Source: Gemmatimonadota bacterium
GTDB taxonomy: Bacteria; Gemmatimonadota; Gemmatimonadetes; Longimicrobiales; RSA9
Assembly: GCA_007126035.1 (NCBI GenBank)
Contig: SLCC01000059.1
Coordinates: forward strand, 62,001 to 126,000
DNA: 64,000 nt
Direction of reading: 5' to 3'
Below the pieces are notes generated by a model. The model did no database searches, was not told the DNA's origin, and saw only the letters and a list, made by a program, of their open reading frames with translations. Positions 43,869 to 52,151 of this stretch are shown here, one piece after another (positions within the stretch are counted from its first letter, which is position 1; the number at the start of each line of letters is the position of its first letter). The position numbers and the translations under genes were made by a program.

Positions 43869-45217
43869 TCTTCGAGCCCGTACTTCTTGAGGCGGTTACG
43901 TACCTGGTGTCGACTCATCCCCAACAGTCTCCCCGCTTCCGTTCGATTACCCTCGGCCCGCCGCAGCGCCGCCTCAAGCAGGCTCCGCTCGAGCGACTCG
44001 AAATCCAGCCCTTCCGTTCCCAGCTCCACCGCCGGCTCCCGGGACGGCTGACCACCGGCCAACTGCGCTGGCAGCATGTCCGGCGTCAGCACAGGCCCGT
44101 CCGCCAGGAGCACGGTACGCTCGATCATGTTCCGTAACTCCCGCACGTTGCCGGGCCACGGGTACTTCTTCAGCACCGCCATGGTCTCCGGCGCAATATC
44201 CCTGATCTTCTTGCCGAATTGACGGTTGAACTCTTCGACGAACGTCTTCACCAGCGCCGGTATGTCCGACGGTCGCTCCCGCAGTGGCGGCAGCCTGATC
44301 GGGAAGACCCGGAGCCGGTAGTACAGGTCTTCCCGGAACCGCTCCTCCGCCACCTCCTCCTCCAGGTCCCGGTTCGTGGCCGTCACCACCCGGGCATCAA
44401 CTACCAGGTCCTTCGTGCCGCCCACCCGCCGGAACCGCTTCTCCTCGATGAACTGCAACAGCTTGCCCTGGAGCCGGAGCCCTATCTCGCCAATCTCGTC
44501 CAGGAACAGGGTGCCGCCCTCCGCCAGCTCCACCAGCCCTCGCTTCATGGTACGAGCATCGGTGAACGCTCCCTTCTCGTGGCCGAACAGCTCCGACTCC
44601 ATCACGCTCTCGGCCAGTGCCGAACACGTCACGTTCACGAAAGGGCCCTCCGCCCGCTGACTCGCCCGATGGATCGACCGGGCCAGCAGACCCTTGCCCG
44701 TCCCTGTCTCACCCTCGAGCAGGACCGTGGTGCTGTCCGCCGGGGCCACCCGCCGGACCAGCTCGAAGACCTCCTGCATGGCCGGACTGCTGCCCACCAT
44801 GTCCTCTCCGACGCCCACCCCCCGGCGCAGGGCCCGGACCTCCCGGCGCAGCCGCGTCCGCTCCAGCGCCCCCTTGATCGTGGCGCTGAGCCGGTCGAAG
44901 CTGAACGGCTTCTCCAGGTAGTCCACCGCCCCTGCACGCAGCGCCCCTACCGCCGACGAGACCGTGGCATGGGCGCTCATCATCACGCAGACAGTGTCAC
45001 CCGAACGGGTCAACTCCTCCAGGAGCTCCGTCCCCTCACCGTCAGGAAGCTTGATGTCCAGGAGCGCCAGGTCAGGGATCTGCTGCTCGAGCTGTTGCCG
45101 GCCTTCCGCCAGGTTCGCCGCCGTGACCACGGTGTAGCCCTCCCGCTCCAACCGCTCCGCCGTCACCTGCCGCAGCAGATCGTCGTCTTCCAGGATCAGG
45201 ACTCGAGCGTTCGTCAT
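43865..45217 (-). CDS. NtrC-family sigma-54-dependent response regulator
   Basis: 450 residues: receiver with phosphoacceptor Asp in LALLDIKLPDGEG (about 57), AAA+ domain with Walker A GETGTGKG, the sigma-54 contact loop GAFTDA (a variant of GAFTGA), Walker B GGTLFLDEIGEI, and a Fis-type helix-turn-helix at the end (AEGNRTEAGRLLGMSRHQVRNRLKKYG). It activates sigma-54 promoters after phosphorylation by the coupled kinase (ATGA-type four-base overlap). I found no convincing GG-N10-GC promoter nearby, so the target promoter may lie outside or be diverged. Confidence 0.93.
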   Translation of the reverse strand: MTNARVLILEDDDLLRQVTAERLEREGYTVVTAANLAEGRQQLEQQIPDLALLDIKLPDGEGTELLEELTRSGDTVCVMMSAHATVSSAVGALRAGAVDYLEKPFSFDRLSATIKGALERTRLRREVRALRRGVGVGEDMVGSSPAMQEVFELVRRVAPADSTTVLLEGETGTGKGLLARSIHRASQRAEGPFVNVTCSALAESVMESELFGHEKGAFTDARTMKRGLVELAEGGTLFLDEIGEIGLRLQGKLLQFIEEKRFRRVGGTKDLVVDARVVTATNRDLEEEVAEERFREDLYYRLRVFPIRLPPLRERPSDIPALVKTFVEEFNRQFGKKIRDIAPETMAVLKKYPWPGNVRELRNMIERTVLLADGPVLTPDMLPAQLAGGQPSREPAVELGTEGLDFESLERSLLEAALRRAEGNRTEAGRLLGMSRHQVRNRLKKYGLEE

Positions 45218-46653
45218 TCCCCCTCCCCCCCCGACGTCTCCGCTCGGGGCTTCTCCGGCAGCGCGATCCTCACCGTCGTCCCCACCCCGGCCTCGCTCTT
45301 GATGTCCAGCTCCCCTCGATGCGCCGCCACGACCCGCGCCACCAGCGGTAGGCCCAGCCCCGTGCCCGCCGGCTTCGTAGAGTAGAACGGGAGTACCACC
45401 TTCTCGATCTCCGTCTCCGGGATCCCGGGCCCGGTGTCCTTGAACTCCAGAACCACGCGGTCACCCTCCCGTTCGATTCCGATGGCCAACACACCACCGG
45501 GATCCATGGCCTCCATGGCGTTCAGCATCACATTCAGCACCGCCTGCTCGAGGCGGTGCCGGTCCCCGTAGACAATCGGGGTTTCACTACCGTAACCCCG
45601 CTCCACCCGGCGGCCCGCCAGGTCCATGAGCCCCGCCAACTGGGCCAGCGCGCTGTCCACCGTGTCCCTCAGGTCCACCCGCTCGTCCTCCAGTTCCACC
45701 GGCTTGGCCAGGGCGAATAGGTCCTGCATGGTCTCCGTCAACTTGCCCAGCTGGTTGTCCACTGCCGACAACAGCGACTGGGCCGGACCGTCCAGCCGGT
45801 ACTCCTGCTCCAGAAGGGAGACCGCGGAACGGATCGACGCCAGTGGACGCTTGAACTCGTGCGCCATCTCCGCAGCCATCTCACCCACCTGTGCAAAACC
45901 AGCCTGCGTCGCCAGCCGGGCCTCCTGCTCCGCCGCCACCCTCGCCGCCTCCCGCTCCTTGCGCAACAGGTCCGATACGGACGCCTCGATATCCGCAAGG
46001 TCCACATGGCGCTGACCAGGTCGGTCTCTCGGACCCAGGATACCGGCCACCCGCTCCATGGGCGTCATCACTTCCCGCTCGAGCATAGTGGCAACGATGA
46101 AGATCACCGCCGCCAGTGACCCCACCAGCAGGAGCAGGCCCAGACGAGCGGCCCGGTCCATGGCAGCCTGGAGCGGCGCAAGGGAGAAGTCGACCTGGAG
46201 GAACGCAGCACCACCGGCACGCAGCGGCAGGAACGCGTTGACCAGATCTCCGTCAGTCGTGAGCCGCGCCGCGCCGCCGACCGGTATGTCCCGGGGCGCG
46301 GGGATCCAGATACCGGCTGGCCGCTGGCCCTCCTCCTCCCGATTTGTCGAGACGATGATCACACCGGCAGGACTGAAGACACGTGCCGCGACAATGGACT
46401 CCAACTGCACCAGCTCCAGCAATGCGCGACGCGCCCGACCATAGTCCCGGGCCGTCAGGCCCGCCTCCACCGCCGATCGCACCGACGCGGCCGCCAGCAG
46501 GGCCTGCTGCTCCGCCGCGGCTACCGACTCCTGGTGCCAGTATCTGAACGTCAAAGAGGAGACGACAGCGAAGACGATCACGGCCGTACCCACAGCCGTG
46601 ATGATCAGCTTCGTCCGAAGCGGCTGTGCTCTGAGCCGCCGGATCCCCCTCAT
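45214..46653 (-). CDS. Membrane sensor histidine kinase paired with the sigma-54 activator
   Basis: About 479 residues from ATG 46653 (GGAGGG six bases upstream); a longer frame to 46788 is unlikely. Two transmembrane helices (about 13-35 and 180-203) flank a ~140-residue periplasmic sensor region. Then a HAMP-like linker, H-box MAHEFKRPLASI, N-box NVMLNAMEAMDPG, and G-boxes DTGPGIP and GTGLGLPLVARVV. Likely reads a periplasmic or redox signal and controls the downstream cytochrome complex. Confidence 0.88.
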   Translation of the reverse strand: MRGIRRLRAQPLRTKLIITAVGTAVIVFAVVSSLTFRYWHQESVAAAEQQALLAAASVRSAVEAGLTARDYGRARRALLELVQLESIVAARVFSPAGVIIVSTNREEEGQRPAGIWIPAPRDIPVGGAARLTTDGDLVNAFLPLRAGGAAFLQVDFSLAPLQAAMDRAARLGLLLLVGSLAAVIFIVATMLEREVMTPMERVAGILGPRDRPGQRHVDLADIEASVSDLLRKEREAARVAAEQEARLATQAGFAQVGEMAAEMAHEFKRPLASIRSAVSLLEQEYRLDGPAQSLLSAVDNQLGKLTETMQDLFALAKPVELEDERVDLRDTVDSALAQLAGLMDLAGRRVERGYGSETPIVYGDRHRLEQAVLNVMLNAMEAMDPGGVLAIGIEREGDRVVLEFKDTGPGIPETEIEKVVLPFYSTKPAGTGLGLPLVARVVAAHRGELDIKSEAGVGTTVRIALPEKPRAETSGGEGE

Positions 46654-46801
46654 CGTCCCTCCAACACCGGACCAGGACCGCGCCGCAGCACGCGGATGAC
46701 CTCTTGAAATGCTACCGATCACAAAGATAATACAACCTGAGGCAGCGGCCTTTACCAGCACCGCCACCTCAGGCGGACCCCCACCCAAACAACCGCCGCA
46801 C

Positions 46802-47971
46802 TCAGCCGGCGATCAGGAACAGCGCCGCCAGCGCCGTGGCGTGCGCCACCAACGCCGTGCCGAACCCCTGACGCCAGTACAGCACACCGAACGCCACCGC
46901 CGGCACCACCGCCGTCACCAGCAAGAACGCCAGCAGCGTGGTCGTCGACGGCAGACCGAGCGCCAGCACGCCAGGCAGGTATATCAGCACCTGCGCCACC
47001 GCGGCCACCGCGATGGCAACGCCCACCGCCTTCGCTTCAGTGAAACCGAACTCCCTGAGCCCGACCCAGGCCACCGCAGTGACCAGGAACAGGCGGAACA
47101 GGACCTCGTCGACCAGGGCGCCGCTCAACACGCCCGCTATGCCACCCGTGCTCACGCCGTACGCGGCGGTATAGAACGGCAGCGCGATCAGCGCCAGGAC
47201 AATTCCCACCGTCAGCGCAACCGCAATGCTCGCCAGCGCGCTGCCCCGCCCGCCGAATGTCATCGCGGGCCGCGCCACCGGGAGCCGGTCCAGCAGCGCC
47301 AGCGACAACCCTACCATCGGGCCGGCAAGCCATAGCGTCACCGCAGTCGCCAGCAACACCGCGCCAGTAGGCGTCACCTGCACCGGCAGACCCCATAGCT
47401 GCGGACGCTCCGAGACGAACACCGCCAGCAACCCGCCGTACAGAGCCGCCACCAGCAACGTGGCGACCCGGGCGTTGGACCAGCTCCCGTACAGGCGCCG
47501 CAGTGCCGACCAGCCCTGCTCCGCGCCCACGTACAGCAGCGCCGCACCAACCAGCCAGGCCACTCCGCAGCCGATCAGTCCCGCTACCCTGCCCGTGTAC
47601 AGCGCAACCGACGTCATGGCTATCCAGCCACAAACCAGCCAGCTCAACAACAGGGCCGGCACCGCGTACACCACACCCATGGCCAGACTGGCAACTGCGT
47701 CACGCCGTGTGACCTCCGCCGGACGCCCCACATAGCCGAGCAGACCGCCATGAATGAAGCCCAGGCCGGCGCCGACCCCGAACAGACCCGTGGCCGTCAT
47801 CAGGAGACCAAAGCCGCTCAACTGACCGGCCAGCGTCATCCCCGCCACCACCACACCTCCCACCAGGATCCCACCCGCGACAGCCCAACTCACCGCAAGC
47901 TTGCCCACAGGGCCGACCCCCAGGACCAGCGGCCCTCCTTGCTTCCTCTCGTCCGTCCTCGTAGTAGACAT
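46802..47971 (-). CDS. Polytopic membrane protein, CPBP (Abi) intramembrane protease-like
   Basis: 389 residues with about 9-10 transmembrane helices. Near the C-terminus SGALVDEVLFRLFLVT has the ExxxR part of the CPBP EExxxR motif (first Glu is Asp), and HATALAALFL supplies a late His. This fits a glutamic/metal intramembrane protease of the Rce1 type but with imperfect motifs. It sits between two cytochrome units in the same orientation; a role in their assembly would be speculative. Confidence 0.6.
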   Translation of the reverse strand: MSTTRTDERKQGGPLVLGVGPVGKLAVSWAVAGGILVGGVVVAGMTLAGQLSGFGLLMTATGLFGVGAGLGFIHGGLLGYVGRPAEVTRRDAVASLAMGVVYAVPALLLSWLVCGWIAMTSVALYTGRVAGLIGCGVAWLVGAALLYVGAEQGWSALRRLYGSWSNARVATLLVAALYGGLLAVFVSERPQLWGLPVQVTPTGAVLLATAVTLWLAGPMVGLSLALLDRLPVARPAMTFGGRGSALASIAVALTVGIVLALIALPFYTAAYGVSTGGIAGVLSGALVDEVLFRLFLVTAVAWVGLREFGFTEAKAVGVAIAVAAVAQVLIYLPGVLALGLPSTTTLLAFLLVTAVVPAVAFGVLYWRQGFGTALVAHATALAALFLIAG

Positions 47972-48134
47972 CTATCGCCCTCCGCGTGAGGCCCGCGGCA
48001 CCGCGGGCGTTGCTCTCCGCTAAGCCTCTATTACAAGGCCGGGGCCAAACTTGCGAAACCAGACCTAAAGCATTGGGCCACAACAATATCGGGCCTTGGA
48101 CCGACCGCCGGTGACAGCCCGACACCGTCGCTGA

Positions 48135-48174
48135 CCGCGCGGATTCGCGCGGCCGAGTGCGCGATTCCGCGCAC
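48135..48174. terminator. Two tandem perfect hairpins downstream of the mono-haem cytochrome gene
   Basis: CCGCGCG-GATT-CGCGCGG (48135-48152) and GTGCGCG-ATTC-CGCGCAC (48157-48174), each a perfect 7-bp stem with a 4-nt loop. They begin 4 bp after the minus-strand stop at 48178. No T-run follows; probably a transcription end or RNA-stabilising structure. Confidence 0.6.
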
Positions 48175-48177
48175 GCC

Positions 48178-48660
48178 TCAGCCGCCCCAGTCCACCGGCG
48201 GCGGGGCCTCGAGCATCTCGGGTCGGAGCAGCTCCTGGACGTAGAACGCCACCGCGTCGATCTCCCGGGGCGTCAGTCGACTGATGCCCCAGCTCGGCAT
48301 CCCGCCCACGTGCCCGGTGAAGATCCGCTGTCGCACTGCCTCGGTATCGGCCGCGAGCCGCCACTCGGCGGCGACCAGGGAGGGGACCGGGATCTGCTGA
48401 CCTGCCACTTCCACGACGCCACCCTCGCCCACCGGGCCGTGGCAGCGGCGACAGAAGTCGGCATAGACCAGATTGCCGGCCGTGGCCCTCTGCTCCTCCG
48501 ACGGCCACTGGATGGTATCGAAGAGTGCGGGCGAATAGAGGGAGTCGGCCAGCTCGATACGCCGTTCCGCCTCGGGCGGCTCGTAGCCTGGCGCCTCGCA
48601 GGCGGGCAGAGCCGCGCTTGCCGAGGCCAGGGCGACGACGGCGAGCCAGCGGGTCCTCAC
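48178..48660 (-). CDS. Mono-haem cytochrome c lipoprotein
   Basis: 160 residues. Lipobox ALPAC near residue 21. The single haem site is CRRCH at about 69-74, and the class I distal ligand is the Met in VGGMPSWGISRLTPREIDAVAFYVQELL. Architecture is a small class I cytochrome c tethered to the membrane, suitable as a soluble-domain electron shuttle. It overlaps the TPR gene by four bases (ATGA). Confidence 0.88.
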   Translation of the reverse strand: MRTRWLAVVALASASAALPACEAPGYEPPEAERRIELADSLYSPALFDTIQWPSEEQRATAGNLVYADFCRRCHGPVGEGGVVEVAGQQIPVPSLVAAEWRLAADTEAVRQRIFTGHVGGMPSWGISRLTPREIDAVAFYVQELLRPEMLEAPPPVDWGG

Positions 48661-49067
48661 GGCAGCGTATCGGGGAGCGCGGGGTGATCGGGTGGCACGG
48701 GCATGTCCGGGTCGGGCTGGATGAGCGAGGCGTCCGGCGCGTGCATCCTGGCCTGCTCCATGGCCGCCTCGGCCGCTTCCGGATTGTCCAGGGCCATCTG
48801 GGCCATGTAGATGCCGAACCAGGCTGCCGCCAGGTCCCCGTGGATCTCCACGGCCTCATGGTAGTGCCGCAGGGCTCGCTCGTAGTCCCGTTCCCGGTAT
48901 GAGATGTTCCCGCTGTCGAGTGCGGCGGCGGCCGCCGGGTGCAGCTCGGCCCTGGCCGTCAGCACGTCCCGATCCGTGATGGTCTCGGTGCGCTGGTCGT
49001 CCGGCTGGGGGCAACCGGCCAAGACCAGCGCGGCGGCAGCGGTCGCGAACAGGCCTCTCGTCTTCAT
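48657..49067 (-). CDS. TPR-type lipoprotein
   Basis: 136 residues. Lipobox LVLAGC (Cys19), then two TPR-like helical pairs (AAAAALDSGNISYRERDYERALRHYHEAVEIHGDLAAAWFGIYMAQMALDNPEAAEAAMEQARMHAP) and a proline-rich end. The GATGAGG site precedes the ATG. TPR lipoproteins often scaffold multiprotein assemblies. Placed between the 20-haem and mono-haem cytochromes, it may organise that complex (inference). Confidence 0.75.
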   Translation of the reverse strand: MKTRGLFATAAAALVLAGCPQPDDQRTETITDRDVLTARAELHPAAAAALDSGNISYRERDYERALRHYHEAVEIHGDLAAAWFGIYMAQMALDNPEAAEAAMEQARMHAPDASLIQPDPDMPVPPDHPALPDTLP

Positions 49068-49089
49068 ATGCGCCTCATCACGTTGATGA

Positions 49090-50928
49090 TCATGTTGTGC
49101 CGGTGGGCAGAACGTGGCACGCGACGCAGTTGCGCCCCGGCCGGTGGTCCACCAGGTCCTGGTGACAGACCAGGCAGAAGTCCCGGGTCCGGGGCACCGC
49201 CTGGACCGTTGCGGGCGCCGCGTCGTGACATCCGGCGCCTGCGCAGCCCAGGTGGGCGTTCAGGTCGTGGGCGTCCTGCGCCGGCGCCGGGTGGCACGAC
49301 ATGCACGACACCGTCGGCTGGTGATGCTCCGCGTGGCAGGTGGCGCAGTTGAGCCCCGCTGCGCTGAGGGCCAGCCCGGCGGTGTGACACCGCTGGCAGT
49401 CGTACTGCATGTGATTGGCATGATCGAAAGGCAGAGTCCGGCGAGGCCGGTCCAGCCTGCCCACCTGGATGTCCATGACCCGGCTCACCGGCATGCTCAG
49501 CCGGCGCACGGCGCCCCTGTCATGGCACTGGACGCAGGGAGTGGCCTCCGGTTCCGTATGGTGGCAGGAGCGACAATCCCGGAGGCTGGTAACCGTGACC
49601 GCGCCGTGCCGGTCCCGCACCGAATGGCAGGCCGTGCACTCCACCCCCCGGTGCTGGGCATGCCAGAACCTGAGTGTGTCACCTGCCATGACCGCGGGCT
49701 GCCGCGTCGGCGCCGGCGCCGTCGGCGCTACCTGCTGCGGCGCGTGCAGCGCGGACACCGTCCGTTTCCGCTCCGGCCCCACCACGCCAGCCAGCCCGCC
49801 CGGTCCCGCCAGGGAATACGAGCCGTTCGACCACCCGTACGGCCCGCCTGGGCCATCCCACCCGCCAGGACCAGCGGGGTGACTGGCGACCATCGGCCGG
49901 TTCGATACCGGCGTCGGGGTGGGCTGAGGATGTGGAGACGGCTGCGCACCAAGTCGGCCGGGCGGAGCGTCCTGGTAGATGTCCGTATGGCAGGCCAGGC
50001 AGTCCATCCCCTGGTGGGGGATACGGAAACGATGCGCCTCGTGGCAAGCGCTGCAATCCTCCAGCACGCCCACGCCCAGACCCCGGTGGAAGGGAGACAG
50101 ATCCGCGGGCCGCTCGTGACAGCCTGCCGTGGCGCACGTCTGGACCGCCTGCGCCGGCGTCTCCTGCACGTGGGGGTTGTGGCACGCGCCACAGGCCGCG
50201 TCGTGAGGCTCGTCCGGCGGGAAGTCGGTGAGCAGGAGCCGCATCTGATGACAGCTCATGCACTCCGCCGCCTGCGGCCGCAACGACGTCGCCACCTCAA
50301 CCGGCAGGGCCTCCTCGGGAACTGGCGCCGTGAACTCGTGACAGGTGGCGCAGTGGATCGTGATCTCCGCCATCCGACCCAGCTCTATGGTCAGGCCCTC
50401 GTGACACCCGCCCTGGCCACACGTCCGATCCGTGGGAGCAAACTCGTGCACGCCCGTGGAATGACACTCCACGCACTGGTACCCCCGCAGCACCGGGTCG
50501 TCCGACTCCAGGTGGATACGGTGCCCCGCCGTGTTGGCAATGTGACGCCACTGCTCGGGGTCACCCTCGATGTGGCACTCGGCACACACCTCGTTGGGAA
50601 CATGCGCGTGTACCCGGACCTCCTCCGGTCGCTCGACCACCTGCGCCAGACCCATGGTGCTCCGCTCGACGATGCCAGGTCGATGACACGCCTTGCAGCC
50701 CAGGTCACGATGGCCGCTCCGAGCGAATCGCTCGTACGGATCACGCATCAGGTGGCACTGGAGACAGAACTGGTTGTCGTGCTCCACGAACTCGTACGTC
50801 CGGTACAGCAGGACCGAGCCTACGGCAAACACAGCCACCAGGCCCACCCCGGCCACCACCTTCAGCCCACGGGGAAGTCCACGGAACCGACCCCCGAGCG
50901 CCGTCAGAAGAGAGGAAAATCTACCCAT
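49090..50928 (-). CDS. Icosahaem (20-haem) cytochrome c, NapC/NirT-like N-terminus
   Basis: 612 residues. A transmembrane anchor (about 22-42, LKVVAGVGLVAVFAVGSVLLY) is followed by NQFCLQCHLMRDPYERFARSGHRDLGCKACH, the start of NapC/NirT-type quinol dehydrogenases. I count seventeen CxxCH and three CX4CH (CGQGGCH, CATAGCH, CAGAGCH), i.e. twenty possible c haems. A haem-free, Pro/Gly/Ser-rich linker at about 325-395 splits them into an N-terminal group of eleven and a C-terminal group of nine. Such a protein could carry electrons from the quinol pool deep into or across the periplasm. First gene of a three-gene unit. Confidence 0.9.
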   Translation of the reverse strand: MGRFSSLLTALGGRFRGLPRGLKVVAGVGLVAVFAVGSVLLYRTYEFVEHDNQFCLQCHLMRDPYERFARSGHRDLGCKACHRPGIVERSTMGLAQVVERPEEVRVHAHVPNEVCAECHIEGDPEQWRHIANTAGHRIHLESDDPVLRGYQCVECHSTGVHEFAPTDRTCGQGGCHEGLTIELGRMAEITIHCATCHEFTAPVPEEALPVEVATSLRPQAAECMSCHQMRLLLTDFPPDEPHDAACGACHNPHVQETPAQAVQTCATAGCHERPADLSPFHRGLGVGVLEDCSACHEAHRFRIPHQGMDCLACHTDIYQDAPPGRLGAQPSPHPQPTPTPVSNRPMVASHPAGPGGWDGPGGPYGWSNGSYSLAGPGGLAGVVGPERKRTVSALHAPQQVAPTAPAPTRQPAVMAGDTLRFWHAQHRGVECTACHSVRDRHGAVTVTSLRDCRSCHHTEPEATPCVQCHDRGAVRRLSMPVSRVMDIQVGRLDRPRRTLPFDHANHMQYDCQRCHTAGLALSAAGLNCATCHAEHHQPTVSCMSCHPAPAQDAHDLNAHLGCAGAGCHDAAPATVQAVPRTRDFCLVCHQDLVDHRPGRNCVACHVLPTGTT

Positions 50929-51277
50929 GGCACAGGAACTTACCGGACGTGGACAAATCGGGCCAGTCGGGATTCACCTGACACAGCCGCGGTGAGATGC
51001 CCGGCCCGCCTATAGGCGTCCGGCCGCGGCAGCGGGCGGCAGAAGCCGAGTGACGAGGACGGGCCCCGGGCGAAGAAGAAGCTTGCGCCCGGGCACCACG
51101 AAACGCCATAGCTATAGTATAGTGGAGGACGGCGCCGGCACGACGCCGGCTGGTGCACCGCCTGCTGCGCGCGTGCCCGCCGCAACTCAGGACGAAATTT
51201 TCGTCCATGGATTTGGCACATATGGATGGGGCCAGCGGGATTGCTGGCGGCGAAGGCTCATCCTTGGGGGAGGTCCG
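50929..51277. other. Intergenic region with operator-like palindromes
   Basis: About 350 bp without a credible gene. It contains an inverted pair around CCCGGGCG/CGCCCGGG (about 51066-51091), a TATAGTATAG stretch near 51113-51122 that could be a -10 region for the plus-strand gene, and the palindrome GGACGAAA-T-TTTCGTCC (51190-51206). Confidence 0.45.
51190..51206. promoter_or_regulatory. Perfect 8-1-8 palindrome, operator candidate
   Basis: GGACGAAATTTTCGTCC is a perfect inverted repeat about a single T. It lies between the TATAGT-like stretch and the start codon of the small plus-strand gene, where a bound repressor would block transcription. Confidence 0.45.
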
Positions 51278-51541
51278 ATGAGCGGCTTCTGGAACTATCG
51301 GGTGGTGAAGCGACCGCATCACGACGGGGCCACGTACGGCGTCCACGAAGCGTTCTACGAAGATGATCAGACCATCGACGGCAGACCGCACGGCATCAAC
51401 CCGAGCCCGGTCACGATCCAGGCCGAATCGGCAGAAGACCTTCGGGATGTGGTTCGGCTGTTGCACCAGTCGCTCCAGCTACCCGTGCTGGACTACGAGA
51501 CGGGGGAGCGGATACCGCACGGACTGGCAAGGGGCCGGTGA
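51278..51541 (+). CDS. Small conserved-looking hypothetical protein
   Basis: 87 residues from ATG 51278 with GGGGGAGG seven bases upstream. A longer frame upstream covers the palindromic intergenic region and is rejected. The compact soluble sequence (SGFWNYRVVKRPHHDGATYGVHEAFYEDDQTIDGRPHGINPSPVTIQAESAEDLRDVVRLLHQSLQLPVLDYETGE) suggests an alpha/beta fold. I recognise no named family. Good ribosome binding site and balanced composition make it likely real. Confidence 0.65.
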   Translation: MSGFWNYRVVKRPHHDGATYGVHEAFYEDDQTIDGRPHGINPSPVTIQAESAEDLRDVVRLLHQSLQLPVLDYETGERIPHGLARGR

Positions 51542-51562
51542 GCTGGTTCGTGGGAGTGACAA

Positions 51563-51635
51563 TGGGCCGGGTGGGACTCGAACCCACGACCGTTGGATTA
51601 AAAGTCCACTGCTCTGCCAACTGAGCTACCGGCCC
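51563..51635 (-). tRNA. tRNA-Lys, anticodon TTT
   Basis: A 73-nt cloverleaf: acceptor stem GGGCCGG/CCGGCCC, D-arm TAGCTCAGTTGGCAGAGCA, anticodon loop CTTTTAA, T-arm GTGGG-TTCGAGT-CCCAC, discriminator A. CCA is not encoded. The anticodon stem has four clean pairs and one terminal mismatch. Confidence 0.95.
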
Positions 51636-51678
51636 GCCTGATTGTAGCGGCTGGAAGGTGCCGCATCAATCCGCGGCT

Positions 51679-52140
51679 TCACTCCTCGGCCCGATCCCGC
51701 ACCCCTGTGCCGGGCCCACTGAGCTCCGTGGCCCGGAGGCGCGCTCCGCGGGCGCCCATCCAACACCCTGCGACGGCGGCCGCGATCTGGGTCAGGATCA
51801 CGGCGGCGGTGGTGGACGCCGTCAGGCCTTCCCACTCCACGCCCCTGAACCCGATGACCATAATGAGGTTCAGGACCACCCACACCACCAGGGTGGTCAA
51901 ACCGATGGCCACCCCGTGCAGGATCGGAGCCTCCAGGGCGCCGTAGCCGGCGAACCAGCCGCCCACCAGGAAGCCGATTGCCGCGGCGGTGATCGCCCAC
52001 GCGGTGTCGTGTGGCGACGTGTCCCCCAACAGCCCCACCAGCACGAAGCCGAACGCGACGAACGACGTGACGGCGATTGCCACCAGCCACCCGGTCACGA
52101 CCCGGCCGGGACTGACGTTCTGGAGATGCTCGCTGTGCAT
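51679..52140 (-). CDS. Hypothetical four-helix membrane protein
   Basis: 153 residues. Hydrophobic segments at about 18-39, 48-66, 73-97 and 108-128 (TGWLVAIAVTSFVAFGFVLVGLL; AWAITAAAIGFLVGGWFAGY; HGVAIGLTTLVVWVVLNLIMVIGF; TAAVILTQIAAAVAGCWMGARGARL) predict four transmembrane helices with Gly-rich packing. The ATG has a GGAGA site. It lies between tRNA-Lys and rnhB. No function can be assigned. Confidence 0.65.
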   Translation of the reverse strand: MHSEHLQNVSPGRVVTGWLVAIAVTSFVAFGFVLVGLLGDTSPHDTAWAITAAAIGFLVGGWFAGYGALEAPILHGVAIGLTTLVVWVVLNLIMVIGFRGVEWEGLTASTTAAVILTQIAAAVAGCWMGARGARLRATELSGPGTGVRDRAEE

Positions 52141-52151
52141 GGGTCTCTCCT

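Noticed and set aside
46654-46801. Sigma-54 promoter for the cytochrome operon
   Set aside because: Several GG-rich stretches were checked but none had the GG-N10-GC spacing; left unassigned.
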